Source: DASCNA01 sp036011305 (GTDB lineage: Bacteria > Verrucomicrobiota > Lentisphaeria > Victivallales > GWF2-38-69). Taken from it: DNA of 64,000 nucleotides. The stretch covers positions 1-64,000 of the forward strand of contig DASCNA010000167.1 of NCBI GenBank assembly GCA_036011305.1, given 5' to 3'. How positions within the stretch are numbered: position 1 is the stretch's first letter; each line of letters begins with the position of its first letter. Under the pieces are notes generated by a model, which was given only the letters and a program-made list of their open reading frames with translations, ran no database searches and was not told where the DNA came from. Shown here piece by piece: positions 17,222 to 25,841 of the stretch. Position numbers and translations under genes: made by a program.

Positions 17222-17520
17222 ATCACATTCTTTTTCGAAGATAACGATTATTTCGTTATAACCCATCAAAATATTACCGAAAAAAACTGGCAGAAGAAAA
17301 AGTTAAAAGCCTATCACAAATAGATGATTTAACTGGAATTCCAAAACGCAGGTATTTGATGAGTTTTTTCATGATGAGTGGAAACGCTGCAGGCGGCTAA
17401 ATTTACCAATATCACGCCATTATTGATATTGATCACTTTAAATTATTAAATGATACATACGGCCACCAAAAGGGAGATGAGTGTCTTAAACAGTTTGGGT
17501 GTAAGCTTAAAAATTATGCT
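17222..17520 (+). pseudogene. Degraded PAS-GGDEF diguanylate cyclase
   Basis: Three frames must be joined to read it: NDYFVITHQNITEK (end of a PAS/PAC domain), KVKSLSQIDDLTGIPKRRYL, then DEFFHDEWKRCRRLNLPIS, then IDIDHFKLLNDTYGHQKGDE. These are the start of a GGDEF domain in the right order. One base is missing in the A-run near 17280-17286, and further shifts lie near 17359 and 17417. The sequence stops before the GGDEF active site itself, replaced by cassette-type sequence. It is a dead remnant of a cyclic-di-GMP synthase. Confidence 0.8.
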
Positions 17521-17550
17521 AAAACAACAAGCAAAATAAAATAGAACAAT

Positions 17551-17608
17551 TTAACCAAACATTTCTCATAATCTCGCGTTGCTCGATAGGAGAATTTAAA
17601 ACGTAAAC
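17551..17608 (+). repeat. attC-like site 7 (shorter)
   Basis: Left end TTAACCAAACATTTCTC, right end AACGTAAAC. AAC to G spacing is 50 bp rather than 61. Arms TTCTC-ATAATC and GATA-GGAGAA pair around TCGCGTTGCTC. Its right end equals that of site 3, and both are followed by the same acetyltransferase cassette start. Confidence 0.5.
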
Positions 17609-17618
17609 TGGAAAAAAG

Positions 17619-17727
17619 ATGTACATAGACAAAATAAAAACAGATAGATTAATAATTCGTAAACATTTAGAGAAAGATTTCGAAGATTTTCTTTCAATAA
17701 ACTCTGATTTAGAAGTAATGCGTTTTT
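17619..17727 (+). pseudogene. 5' fragment of the GNAT cassette
   Basis: Bases 17602-17726 match 8612-8736 with one difference (A for G at 17699). The copy keeps the start codon and about 36 codons of the acetyltransferase, then breaks off after GCGTTTT, ten bases before the end of the IucA/IucC-like gene. It cannot give a functional enzyme. Confidence 0.9.
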
Positions 17728-17736
17728 CAGTTATCC

Positions 17737-18984
17737 TTATCTCCATCCACTAGTATTTTCATAACTGATAACTTTTCTCCCTTTCCGGGTATCTTTGTAA
17801 TTATATGCGGTGCATGATGGCGGTAAATGCTTTTTCATAAATATAGGAAAATTATCAAACAAATAAGTTTTAACATCATTTCTAATCTCTTTTTGAGGAA
17901 TTTTGTAGACTTCATTTGCAAGCTTTACTATCGCTTCAAGAGGAACTTTCACAGAGTTGTCAAAAAGAATACTAACTCGGCTTCCTTGAGGCAAATCCTC
18001 ACGCCCTTTTGTCGTAAATAAATCTTTTGGATTTAACAGATCGGTATTAAATCCATTCTCATTGGCAAGATCGATATTTGTTTCGCAATCAAAATCTCGA
18101 TGAGCGAATCTTAGAATTTGATTTGTTTCTTCATTTAACTCAAGAATAATATTTTGTCCGTGAGGTTCCAGTAAAATTCCAGTATTCATATAAATTTTAA
18201 TCCATCCGGTAAGCAATGGATATAAAATCTCTTCTAGTATAAACTTTTTTGGTGGTATTCCACTTTTCTCAAGTAACTCTTCCAAAAGTGTTGTTTCATT
18301 ATCATTTCTAACATAAAAAGAACAGAGCGGAATCATTTTATAAGGATACTCTATATGTGGTTTTGCACGCATCTCTCGAACTATAAATCCCCAATCTTTT
18401 TTTTTCTTCCCTCCATAAACAACTCCAATTGACTCAGGGTAGTAGGCAACTTTACTATAGTTTTGAAAAACAGCTGCCTGTTCGAATGATGAAGTAACGG
18501 CAATTGCTTGGATAACCTTTCGCATTTCCATATGTCGCCTCCATCGTGTAATTTTTAAATCAGTATGCCCTTTTATACAATGAGGAGGTAAATCATCATT
18601 CATTATAAAAACAGTTCTAGTCGAGGATGTAGGATGAACTTTAGACAATTTAAGAACAGGGAATTTTAAAAATTCCTCAATGTGTGGAATTGAAGAATTC
18701 TCAAGATTAACTGGATGAACAGGAAAGTGCACACTATCATCTTTAAAGAAATAATTTTTAAGAGCTTCATCTGCAGAATTAGAATAATAAAGTAGACAAT
18801 TAGTTCTCGGAACTTTAAAAAAAGGGATATTGTAAGCTGGGGATCCTGGTCTATAAATGCTAGGAAATTCACTAAATGTTGCCAGTGGATTATTTGCCCT
18901 GGGACGGATTCCATTTTTATGATTTTCAAAATATAACCAATTTTTCATACATTGTGTGTCATTAAAATCAAAACTAGCGCACAT
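17737..18984 (-). CDS. IucA/IucC-family siderophore synthetase-like protein
   Basis: 415 residues from ATG 18984, which has GGAG 8 bases upstream (the TTG at 18996 lies before that ribosome site). Motifs of NRPS-independent siderophore synthetases are visible: FPVHPVNLEN, HPTSSTRTVFI, KGHTDLKITRWRR, LEPHGQNIILE (the HGQN site) and FAHRDFDCE. These bind ATP and a citrate-type carboxylate and form amide bonds with amines. Usual family members have about 580-620 residues, so this one is short by some 170. No siderophore transport or amine-making genes lie nearby. It may be a shortened orphan with another ligase role, or an inactive island gene. Confidence 0.8.
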   Translation of the reverse strand: MCASFDFNDTQCMKNWLYFENHKNGIRPRANNPLATFSEFPSIYRPGSPAYNIPFFKVPRTNCLLYYSNSADEALKNYFFKDDSVHFPVHPVNLENSSIPHIEEFLKFPVLKLSKVHPTSSTRTVFIMNDDLPPHCIKGHTDLKITRWRRHMEMRKVIQAIAVTSSFEQAAVFQNYSKVAYYPESIGVVYGGKKKKDWGFIVREMRAKPHIEYPYKMIPLCSFYVRNDNETTLLEELLEKSGIPPKKFILEEILYPLLTGWIKIYMNTGILLEPHGQNIILELNEETNQILRFAHRDFDCETNIDLANENGFNTDLLNPKDLFTTKGREDLPQGSRVSILFDNSVKVPLEAIVKLANEVYKIPQKEIRNDVKTYLFDNFPIFMKKHLPPSCTAYNYKDTRKGRKVISYENTSGWR

Positions 18985-19118
18985 GAAATTCTCCAATTTT
19001 CATAACCTTATACTTTAGTTGTTATTTATATTTCATTATTTTAGTAGCTTGAATAATAAAAGAAATATTTGCGTTAAACATATTCATCAATTTTCCATTT
19101 TTTAGCTTCCTGTAGCTT
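18985..19118. other. Intergenic region before the integrase remnant
   Basis: AT-rich, without a convincing open frame; presumably holds the promoter of the siderophore-synthetase-like gene. Confidence 0.4.
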
Positions 19119-19357
19119 TTAGAATAAATCAGGTAAAATTGGTATTAGAACATGAGTTTGAAAGTGCTTTGTTTTATTCAGTATAACTGCAATTTTTAGA
19201 TCATTGAAATCTACGCTATCCCACTTTAATAGGCAACAGTCTTTAAGCCTCATCCCTGTATAAGCACCAATATGAAACAATACTTCAAATACTAATCTAA
19301 CAGTATTTAATTTTTCATTATACGTCTTATTGGCAAGTTTAGTTGAACTTAAAATTT
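19119..19357 (-). pseudogene. Remnant of a second tyrosine recombinase
   Basis: About 78 codons, including VLFHIGAYTGMRLKDCCLLK and KTKHFQTHVLIPILPDLF, ending at a stop at 19119. It matches residues ~190-275 of the intact integrase at 1661-2944 (WTGLRLIDCALIKWDSV, then VVIPILPNLL). The arm and core-binding domains, and the HxxR and Tyr parts, are missing. It shows that an older related element once sat here. Confidence 0.85.
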
Positions 19358-19540
19358 ACTATCATCAATAGCTATACAGTCATTTAAATCAAATGTATAT
19401 ATTATAATAGTAAATTAACCTGAAAGTGTCAACAAAAGCCATGAATAAATATTTAAGGGAGATTACTATTTTTTGTGCTCAAATACTTTTCATGGACTAC
19501 TTTGTGAAAAAGTAACCTCAATCCTTAATAAAATGTTTAT

Positions 19541-21265
19541 TTATTCAAGCTCTTCTGTAACAGTGATAGATATTTCATGTTCAAAAAAGTCAGAAAAATG
19601 GAATCGTTCATCAATTATTTTCCATGTATCAGGGACAACATCCTCCATGCTCTTCTGAGTTCTTGAGTTTTCAATGTTAACCCAGGGCAAGGCTGCAAAA
19701 AAACGATTATGCTTTCCAGGCAGATTATCAGAGGAACTCTCCATGGGAACCCAGCCCACTTCAGGGACATAAAATTCAATCCACACATGATCATAGTCCG
19801 GTCGGCAAAAAGAATGCAGGATACCGTACTCAAGCTTGTAATCCGGTACCTTATAATCACCTACGGCTCTGCATGGTACTCCACAAAGGCGTAAAAGTCC
19901 CAGGAGCAGTTCAGTATATTTTCCGCATGTCCCCTCACCGTCTTTGAGCGTTTGCAATGGGCTTGTGTCCCGATTATTATAGTGATATTCCAATTTATCA
20001 TATACATATTCGCGAATGGTCCAAACAACTCTGAGGATATCTTTTCGGTTCGCTTCAGACATTGAAGAAAGAATCTTTGCGGCAATTTTCTGTAACTCCT
20101 TTCTATGCATATCCAACCTTTTTTCAACTCTAAGGAAGTTTATCAAATCATTCGGGAACTCTGCTGGAAATGGTGCTTGGTCTATCATGTAACGGATATT
20201 ATACAAATCAAGAACAGCTTTGTAACCAAAGACTACTCTTTCTCTGGATAATTTCACACCTGTAAAATCAAACTCTATGATATCTTCTCCGGCAGCATCA
20301 GTAGTTACAGTGCCATAGACTTGGCCTATGGGATTTACAGAAACAACAGTCTGTCGTTCAGTGTTTGTTGGAATGGACATGCGGACATTCGGTCTAAGTT
20401 TCCTGAGTTCAGGCAATACATTGTGTCTGGGTGAGAGCATGCTGAAATACTTAAACTCAACTCGGTAGCCGTTGGACAGAGACAGAGAGTTGCCGCGCGT
20501 CAGTCTCTTATGTTTATAAAGTAACTTTTCAATAAAGACATTGCGTGCTTTCCTGTCTATTTCTATGTTCAGAGAATTGCCGGCTTCCGTTTCAGTGTTA
20601 TCATAGATTTCCCAAGTCTTATGCACATAAGAGATGTAAAGAATTGATTTATTAACCCCTGAATGATAAATAGATGCTATGCTAGTAGCTCCTTCGTGTG
20701 GAACAGTAATGGAAAAGAGTTGTTTACACTGCAAGTTATAGACATAAACAGAACGATTCATTTCAGAGAGAAGAAACAGACTTTGTTCTCTGCCGTATTT
20801 ATGCAAAGTCATGCTATTAATTGGTGTTTCCATGTCCCAAGATTCAATTTTGAACATATTGGCATCATATTTAATAATTAATCCATCCCTATCTGCCAAA
20901 AAGCACATGTTCTGGTTATGTACAATACCAACAATTTGATTCACTTCCTCCAAAACCAGTCTAGAGATAATGTATACTTCCCCGTTAATAATTTTAATTG
21001 TTAACAACTCGTTCATCACTGCATACTGAACAGTGTCATCTCCTACCCATAGAGCAGTGGAACCTTGGAACGAATCGTTAATACAGTGATTTACAATTCC
21101 CATATTTTCCTGAGAGACAACATCGATTCTGTTCAATGTCCCCTTGAGATCATCTATATAATAGATTGTATTGTTTTTCCGGCCTGCCATAGCGGATATA
21201 TTACGGGCGAAAGGAGGTCTTATTCTGTTAATTGATCTACTCATAGAATTAATGATTATTATCAT
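19541..21265 (-). CDS. Beta-propeller plus transglutaminase-like protein
   Basis: Up to 574 residues. Residues ~25-250 show repeated strand patterns with YIDD, WVGDD and FLADRDGLIIKYD, like a propeller. The middle is another beta-region. Residues ~410-530 form a transglutaminase-like Cys-His-Asp protease core: GEGTCGKYTELLLGLLR gives the Cys, YDHVWIEFYVPEVGWVPM the His, with Asp expected at ESSSDN. No signal peptide, so probably cytoplasmic. The start is ATG 21265 or ATG 21244 (MSRSINRIRP); neither has a clear ribosome site. Its GC content is visibly higher than its neighbours. Function unknown: a protease, amidase or protein crosslinker. Confidence 0.8.
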   Translation of the reverse strand: MIIIINSMSRSINRIRPPFARNISAMAGRKNNTIYYIDDLKGTLNRIDVVSQENMGIVNHCINDSFQGSTALWVGDDTVQYAVMNELLTIKIINGEVYIISRLVLEEVNQIVGIVHNQNMCFLADRDGLIIKYDANMFKIESWDMETPINSMTLHKYGREQSLFLLSEMNRSVYVYNLQCKQLFSITVPHEGATSIASIYHSGVNKSILYISYVHKTWEIYDNTETEAGNSLNIEIDRKARNVFIEKLLYKHKRLTRGNSLSLSNGYRVEFKYFSMLSPRHNVLPELRKLRPNVRMSIPTNTERQTVVSVNPIGQVYGTVTTDAAGEDIIEFDFTGVKLSRERVVFGYKAVLDLYNIRYMIDQAPFPAEFPNDLINFLRVEKRLDMHRKELQKIAAKILSSMSEANRKDILRVVWTIREYVYDKLEYHYNNRDTSPLQTLKDGEGTCGKYTELLLGLLRLCGVPCRAVGDYKVPDYKLEYGILHSFCRPDYDHVWIEFYVPEVGWVPMESSSDNLPGKHNRFFAALPWVNIENSRTQKSMEDVVPDTWKIIDERFHFSDFFEHEISITVTEELE

Positions 21266-21423
21266 ATTATTTAATATGTAATGCTAAAATTATTATAGGA
21301 AATTTAGTGGTAATTTTCAATAGAAATTAAGGATAGTTCTTTTTTATAAAGTACTCTTCATATATTCAGGTAGGACAGCGCAGTTCTTATGTTATTTTGA
21401 ATCTCAGCTTGTCTATTGCACTT

Positions 21424-21591
21424 TTATTTATTAATTAGATAACAATACAAAGCAGGATTTAAGCAATGATTAGACATTAACTGACTTTGCATATAAGCAC
21501 CTCTAACCGTCTTAATGCAATTTTGTATCATGTTTCGGCAAAATTCAATTGCCATTTCATAACGTCCAATTAGAAAAATAAGTTTACGATA
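21424..21591 (-). pseudogene. Unrecognised open-frame fragment
   Basis: About 55 open codons, including YEMAIEFCRNMIQNCIKTVR, without a ribosome site and preceded by a stop. It has a protein-like composition (Cys, Arg, Trp-poor) but I do not recognise it. It may be the tail of a lost gene. The rest of 21266-21663 shows no gene. Confidence 0.3.
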
Positions 21592-21663
21592 TTATTTAAT
21601 TATTTTATTTATGTATCTAATATCATGGCAGTTATGATAAATGCACCGTTTTTCTTGCCTTTA

Positions 21664-22128
21664 TCAGCCTATTTGTGAAATTATTTTAGATATCATTTCA
21701 GGATTCTTATAGGTTATTTTTACTGTATTGTTATCTATTTTTTGAGCTTCAATATCCATATTATCATTTACTGAAATAGTATAGGACAAAGCTGTTCCAT
21801 CAGGACGCTTAGTATAATGTCCTTTTCCGTAAACTTTACTTAAATCATTCACTATATTTTTTAATGGCTTATTTGAATATACTCTTACCATATAGAGCTG
21901 CATATAGTAAAATAGGAACTGTTTTTTCTTATTTTGACTCTCAAATTCTGAAATTCCTTTATCAAATAAATTATCATCAACCTTCATTGCAGTAATATTA
22001 TAATGATCAGCAACATTAATTGGATATGAATACCAATTTAATTGTTTGTAACCATTTTTATTGATATTGAGTGCAAATGCAGAAATACTCAGTGTAGACG
22101 TTAGTATTATTATAATTATTTTTTTCAT
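21664..22128 (-). CDS. Small secreted protein of unknown function
   Basis: 154 residues from ATG 22128. A clear signal peptide (MKKIIIIILTSTLSISAFA) is followed by a ~135-residue soluble, strand-rich mature part. A longer frame begins at 22215 but would put 29 hydrophobic residues before this signal peptide, so the inner ATG is preferred. No ribosome site is obvious. No family recognised. Confidence 0.6.
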   Translation of the reverse strand: MKKIIIIILTSTLSISAFALNINKNGYKQLNWYSYPINVADHYNITAMKVDDNLFDKGISEFESQNKKKQFLFYYMQLYMVRVYSNKPLKNIVNDLSKVYGKGHYTKRPDGTALSYTISVNDNMDIEAQKIDNNTVKITYKNPEMISKIISQIG

Positions 22129-22231
22129 AGATTTAATAGTTGAGGTGATTAAATTGCTAGTACACAAATAGCAGGATGTAAAAAATACTGCTGTCATATA
22201 AAATATCAACACCAATTCTTTAATTATCCTG

Positions 22232-22417
22232 TTATAAGGTAGAGAAGCTATACTTAACTGGTTTCAACATAGAAACTATCTGCTGAGCACAAATAGCGGT
22301 TGTATATTCAGCTGGGGCACCAAATTTAAAGTAGTGACCAGCATATATTTTATTTATCACATTAGGATCATGTATATATACTGTTACATCATCTACTACT
22401 TCTGGCGTTACATTTTG
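22232..22417 (-). pseudogene. Open-frame remnant, unknown
   Basis: 61 open codons between stops, containing VVDDVTVYIHDPNVINKIYA and FKFGAPAEYTTAICAQQIVS. No start codon or ribosome site. The composition looks like real protein, so it is probably the tail of a lost gene. Low certainty. Confidence 0.3.
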
Positions 22418-22428
22418 TCAGGCAATGA

Positions 22429-23385
22429 CTATTCTGTTTTTGAACTTTTCAGTTGCTTATAGTAATCATTGTCAGTCGTGAGTATGAGGACTGTATCTTT
22501 ATCTATTGATCTCCTATAAGTTTCATGTGTTTTCTGGAAAGAATAAAATTTGGGATCCTTGCTATAGGCATCTGCATAAATTTTTGTAACCTGAGAATCT
22601 GCTTTTCCCATAATGCCCTGTGCTTTGCGATAAGCATTAGAAGTTATTGATTTCAGTTCTTTTTCTCGTCTACCATCGATTTCAGCTTTTCTACCCTGCC
22701 CTTCTGAACGGTACTTTTCAGCCGCGCGTTTTCTTTCAGCAATCATTCTATCATAAACCTTTTCTCTTACGCCGGCAACATAGTTTAATCGCTTAATTCT
22801 AACATCAACAAGTTCTATACCATACTTGGGTGCAAGCTGTTCTGCTTTTTTCAATATCGTTTTTTCAAGTTGTTCCCGACCGGTAGAGATATATTCAAGG
22901 GCCGCATCAGTTTTTACTTTGTCACCAGGATCTTCGTCTTTTTTATTCTCAATAACAATCCTGTTGGTGTCTCTGACAGCTTCAACAAGAAGGTGACTTG
23001 TAATTGTATCACGTGTAGCTGAATTTATTATATCGTCAAGCCTGGAATGAGCTCCCTGTTCATTGTTTACTGTCTGTAGAAATTTAAGGGGGTCGTTAAT
23101 TTTCCATCTTGCAGTAGCATCGACCCATATATATTTTTTATCTTTTGTAGGAATCTGATTTGGATCTCCATCCCATTCCATCAGTCTTTTATCGAAATAG
23201 TGAACTTTTTGTATAAACGGTTTTTTGAAGTGGAGCCCTGCATCAGTTATAGATTTCCCTACCGGTTTGCCGAATTGAGTTATTACTGCCAGTTTAGTTT
23301 CAGGAACAGTATAAATTGCACCACTATAATAAACTAACACCGCAATTATACCAAGAACAACTATTATACCCGTAAATATTTTCAT
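22429..23385 (-). CDS. hflC: HflC, SPFH-domain membrane protease modulator
   Basis: 318 residues. One N-terminal membrane segment (about 4-22), then a prohibitin/SPFH domain (VPETKLAVITQFGKPVGKSI), then a charged coiled coil rich in Arg, Ala and Glu (MIAERKRAAEKYRSEGQGRK). With HflK it forms a large periplasmic-facing complex in the inner membrane that controls the FtsH protease. It overlaps hflK by four bases (ATGA), so the two are translationally coupled. Length and order are as in other bacteria. No damage seen. Confidence 0.95.
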   Translation of the reverse strand: MKIFTGIIVVLGIIAVLVYYSGAIYTVPETKLAVITQFGKPVGKSITDAGLHFKKPFIQKVHYFDKRLMEWDGDPNQIPTKDKKYIWVDATARWKINDPLKFLQTVNNEQGAHSRLDDIINSATRDTITSHLLVEAVRDTNRIVIENKKDEDPGDKVKTDAALEYISTGREQLEKTILKKAEQLAPKYGIELVDVRIKRLNYVAGVREKVYDRMIAERKRAAEKYRSEGQGRKAEIDGRREKELKSITSNAYRKAQGIMGKADSQVTKIYADAYSKDPKFYSFQKTHETYRRSIDKDTVLILTTDNDYYKQLKSSKTE

Positions 23386-24377
23386 TTATTAGCTCCTTTT
23401 AACTGCTGTCCAATATTTAAAAGAGGAAGTACTGAAGTTTGTTCTGGGTCCATGATATATTTTTGTTTTGCCATTGGAATAACCTCAGACATGGTCTCTA
23501 TATATATTCTTTTTCTGGTTACATCAGGAGCTTTCCTGTACTCTTCAAGTATCGCTAAAAATCTATCAGTATCACCTTTAGCACGATTAATTTTATCAAG
23601 AGAATATCCTTCAGCTTCACGAAGAGTTCTTTCAGCTTCACCACTGGCTTTTGGAATGACCTTGTTATAGGCTTCCCATGCCTGGTTAATGGCCTGTTCT
23701 TTTTCTTGTTTTGCTTCATTTACCTCATTAAATGCGGGTTTTACTTTATTCGGAGGATTTACATCCAGCAGTTTCACTGTAACAATTTTAAGTCCGGTAT
23801 TATACTTGTCAAGAAGTTCCTGCATATAAAGTTGAGCCTGTGAATCTATTTCCTCTCTTTTTGTTGTGAGGACTTCATCTACTGTGTAATCGCCAACGAG
23901 TCTTCTCATGACTATTTCGGCAACATTTCTTAAGTTTATGATCGGGTATCTTGTTGCAAAAAGCATTTTTCTTGGGTCTATCACCCTAAATTGAACAATC
24001 CATCTTACATCCAGAATATTCAAATCTCCTGTAAGCATTAAAGACTCCTCGTCATATGACTGCATTGAATAGACGGTTTTAACACCTGCAGTTACTGTTC
24101 TGGTTCCGAATTCTTCTTTAAAAATACGCTGAATTTTTACCGGGGTAACTTTATCAACTCCAAACGGAATTTTTACGTGAAGCCCGGGATTAGTAATCTC
24201 ATGATATTTTCCGAATCTCTGAACGACACCTACTTCGTCTGGTCCGATTGAATAAATCATACCAAACACTGCAACGACAATTATCAAGACTATAACGATA
24301 TAGGGTAAATATTTGATAATCCACCCAAAATGTTCCTTCAATTCCTGTAATACATCATCAGGCTTTCTTTGGTTCAT
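23382..24377 (-). CDS. hflK: HflK, SPFH-domain membrane protease modulator
   Basis: 331 residues. A cytoplasmic N-terminus is followed by one membrane segment (about 20-44), an SPFH domain (IGPDEVGVVQRFGKYHEITN), and a coiled coil with the usual NEAKQEKEQAINQAWEAYNK stretch. It is the partner of HflC and first gene of the pair. The ribosome site AGGAAG lies 5 bases before ATG. It has a shorter Gly-rich N-terminus than E. coli HflK. Confidence 0.95.
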   Translation of the reverse strand: MNQRKPDDVLQELKEHFGWIIKYLPYIVIVLIIVVAVFGMIYSIGPDEVGVVQRFGKYHEITNPGLHVKIPFGVDKVTPVKIQRIFKEEFGTRTVTAGVKTVYSMQSYDEESLMLTGDLNILDVRWIVQFRVIDPRKMLFATRYPIINLRNVAEIVMRRLVGDYTVDEVLTTKREEIDSQAQLYMQELLDKYNTGLKIVTVKLLDVNPPNKVKPAFNEVNEAKQEKEQAINQAWEAYNKVIPKASGEAERTLREAEGYSLDKINRAKGDTDRFLAILEEYRKAPDVTRKRIYIETMSEVIPMAKQKYIMDPEQTSVLPLLNIGQQLKGANK

Positions 24378-24872
24378 AGAACTTCCTATTTTTAAAATTA
24401 TCAGAACGTTTGTATAAACTCTTTTTTGCTATTGGCAACTAATTATAGTTTTCAATAAAAAAAATAACATAGAAAATGTTCATCTTTAATCCATTTTTTC
24501 CAATATTGATATACATCAATATTAGACTGCATAATTTTCGTCCCAATTCTTCCAGGTGTATTATTCAAATCATTATCCATTATGATGATAATTATAAAGG
24601 CTGGATTTCAATATTAAATATAGGATAAACTTGAATATAAACAGTTCATACCTATTTATAAATATCTTGCTTTATTAAGTTTATCGTTACTGTTAACAAG
24701 TTGCGTAGGAACGTCTGCAGCATCAAAATCTATTGTAAATTGATATTATGTTGCCAGGTTTAAGCATAATATTTCTGAATAAATCTTTGATAAATAAGAA
24801 TATCCCGTGATATTATAGTTTCTGTATAACATCTATTTTTCAGAGGTTTTATCGTCATACTCAGAAGTAAAT
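24378..24872. other. Long intergenic region with a lipoprotein-gene remnant
   Basis: About 495 bases. At 24624-24743 (+) an open frame reads KYLALLSLSLLLTSCVGTSA before a stop, a typical lipoprotein signal with lipobox LTSC. It has no start codon and ends after 39 codons, so it is a fragment. The remainder should hold the hflK promoter. The last 100 bases before the GNAT gene have no clear attC end. Confidence 0.4.
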
Positions 24873-25364
24873 ATGAAAATTGATTACCAAAAAGCAAAAC
24901 TATCGGATTATGAAGAAATTTACACCGTAATGCAAACTTCTGCCCGTGAACTATCGCGTAAAGCATATAGCGACCAACTGAAGGACACATTTGACAAGTT
25001 TTATATCGACAAAACACCAGTTTATATCAGACAAACTTTAGAGAACCAACATAATTATACTATAGTTGCAAAAAATAAGAATAGGATCATTGGGTTCATT
25101 CAGATAAAATTTCATAACAAAATTGGCAATGTTAACCATCTTTATATTCTGCCTGGGTATGAAGGAAATTCAATTGGCACTCAACTATTTGGTTTAGTAA
25201 AAGAAAGAGCAGTTCAATTGAATATTACTAAACTTTATACTGAGAGCACATTAAATGCTCTTAGCTATTATGAGAAATTTGGTTTTATAAATAAAGGGTT
25301 GATACCAGATGAGTCTGCTTATAATCTGGAATTAGAGTTAAAAAGCTTAGAAAAGCATAGTTAA
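24873..25364 (+). CDS. GNAT N-acetyltransferase
   Basis: 163 residues with the ordinary GNAT plan: KIDYQKAKLSDYEEIYTVMQ, then IIGFIQIKFHNKIGNVNHLY, the acetyl-CoA loop PGYEGNSIGTQLF, and TLNALSYYEKFGFINKG. Substrate unknown. The stop codon lies in the attC-like site that follows, so it looks like a cassette gene, placed right of the core hflKC genes. No strong ribosome site; TCAGAAG stands 9-15 bases before ATG. Confidence 0.88.
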   Translation: MKIDYQKAKLSDYEEIYTVMQTSARELSRKAYSDQLKDTFDKFYIDKTPVYIRQTLENQHNYTIVAKNKNRIIGFIQIKFHNKIGNVNHLYILPGYEGNSIGTQLFGLVKERAVQLNITKLYTESTLNALSYYEKFGFINKGLIPDESAYNLELELKSLEKHS

Positions 25365-25446
25365 CCACCAAATCAGTATGAAAAAAAATTCTAACTAGCC
25401 GTTCCGCCGGACCTGTTTAAGTTCGCCGGTGAACTTAACGTTAAAG
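25361..25446 (+). repeat. attC-like site 6 (longer)
   Basis: Left end TTAACCACC containing the stop codon of the preceding GNAT gene; right end AACGTTAAAG identical to site 1. The AAC-GTT distance is 77 bp, or 47 bp from an inner TCTAAC at 25390. It contains the 22-bp inverted repeat TTAAGTTC-GCCGGT-GAACTTAA (25417-25438) and the GC-rich GTTCCGCCGGAC. Confidence 0.6.
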
Positions 25447-25454
25447 ATAAAAAG

Positions 25455-25841
25455 ATGAATTACGAAAAGAAAATATTACCAGCAATTGAAAATGATTATC
25501 CCTACTTGCTTGAAGTCTGGGAAAATTCTGTTAGAGCAACACATCATTTTTTAAAAGAAGCAGACATTCAATCCTTAAAACAATTTATACCAAAGTACTT
25601 CAAAGAAGTGAAGCTATTTGTATATAAAAATGATTCCGAAAAAATTATTGGTTTTCTCGGAATCGCAAAAAATAAAATTGAAATGTTATTCATTGACTCT
25701 AACGTCAGAGGAAAAGGGATAGGCAAAAAAATAGCTAATTTTGCAATAAACAACTTAAATGCAAACAAGCTTGATGTTAATGAACAAAATCCTCAAGCTG
25801 TCGGATTTTATAAAATCAATATTTGGATGGTCTTTATCTGA
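25455..25841 (+). pseudogene. GNAT acetyltransferase gene truncated at its 3' end
   Basis: Residues 1-120 follow a YjaB/PhnO-like GNAT: LEVWENSVRATHHFL, EMLFIDSNVRGKGIGKKIA and LDVNEQNPQAVGFYK. The usual next part (a MGF-type end of the last helix and strands) is replaced by INIWMVFI and a stop. That tail is the antisense of the HD-GYP gene that faces it. The junction lies at about 25806-25817 (TTTTATAAAATC). The acetyl-CoA site is present but the C-terminal strands are gone. Confidence 0.8.

Noticed and set aside
17132..17323. Open frame of 63 codons across the terminator after the RND operon
   Set aside because: It joins the terminator hairpin to the PAS-GGDEF remnant by chance; the second half belongs to a different frame of a known domain.
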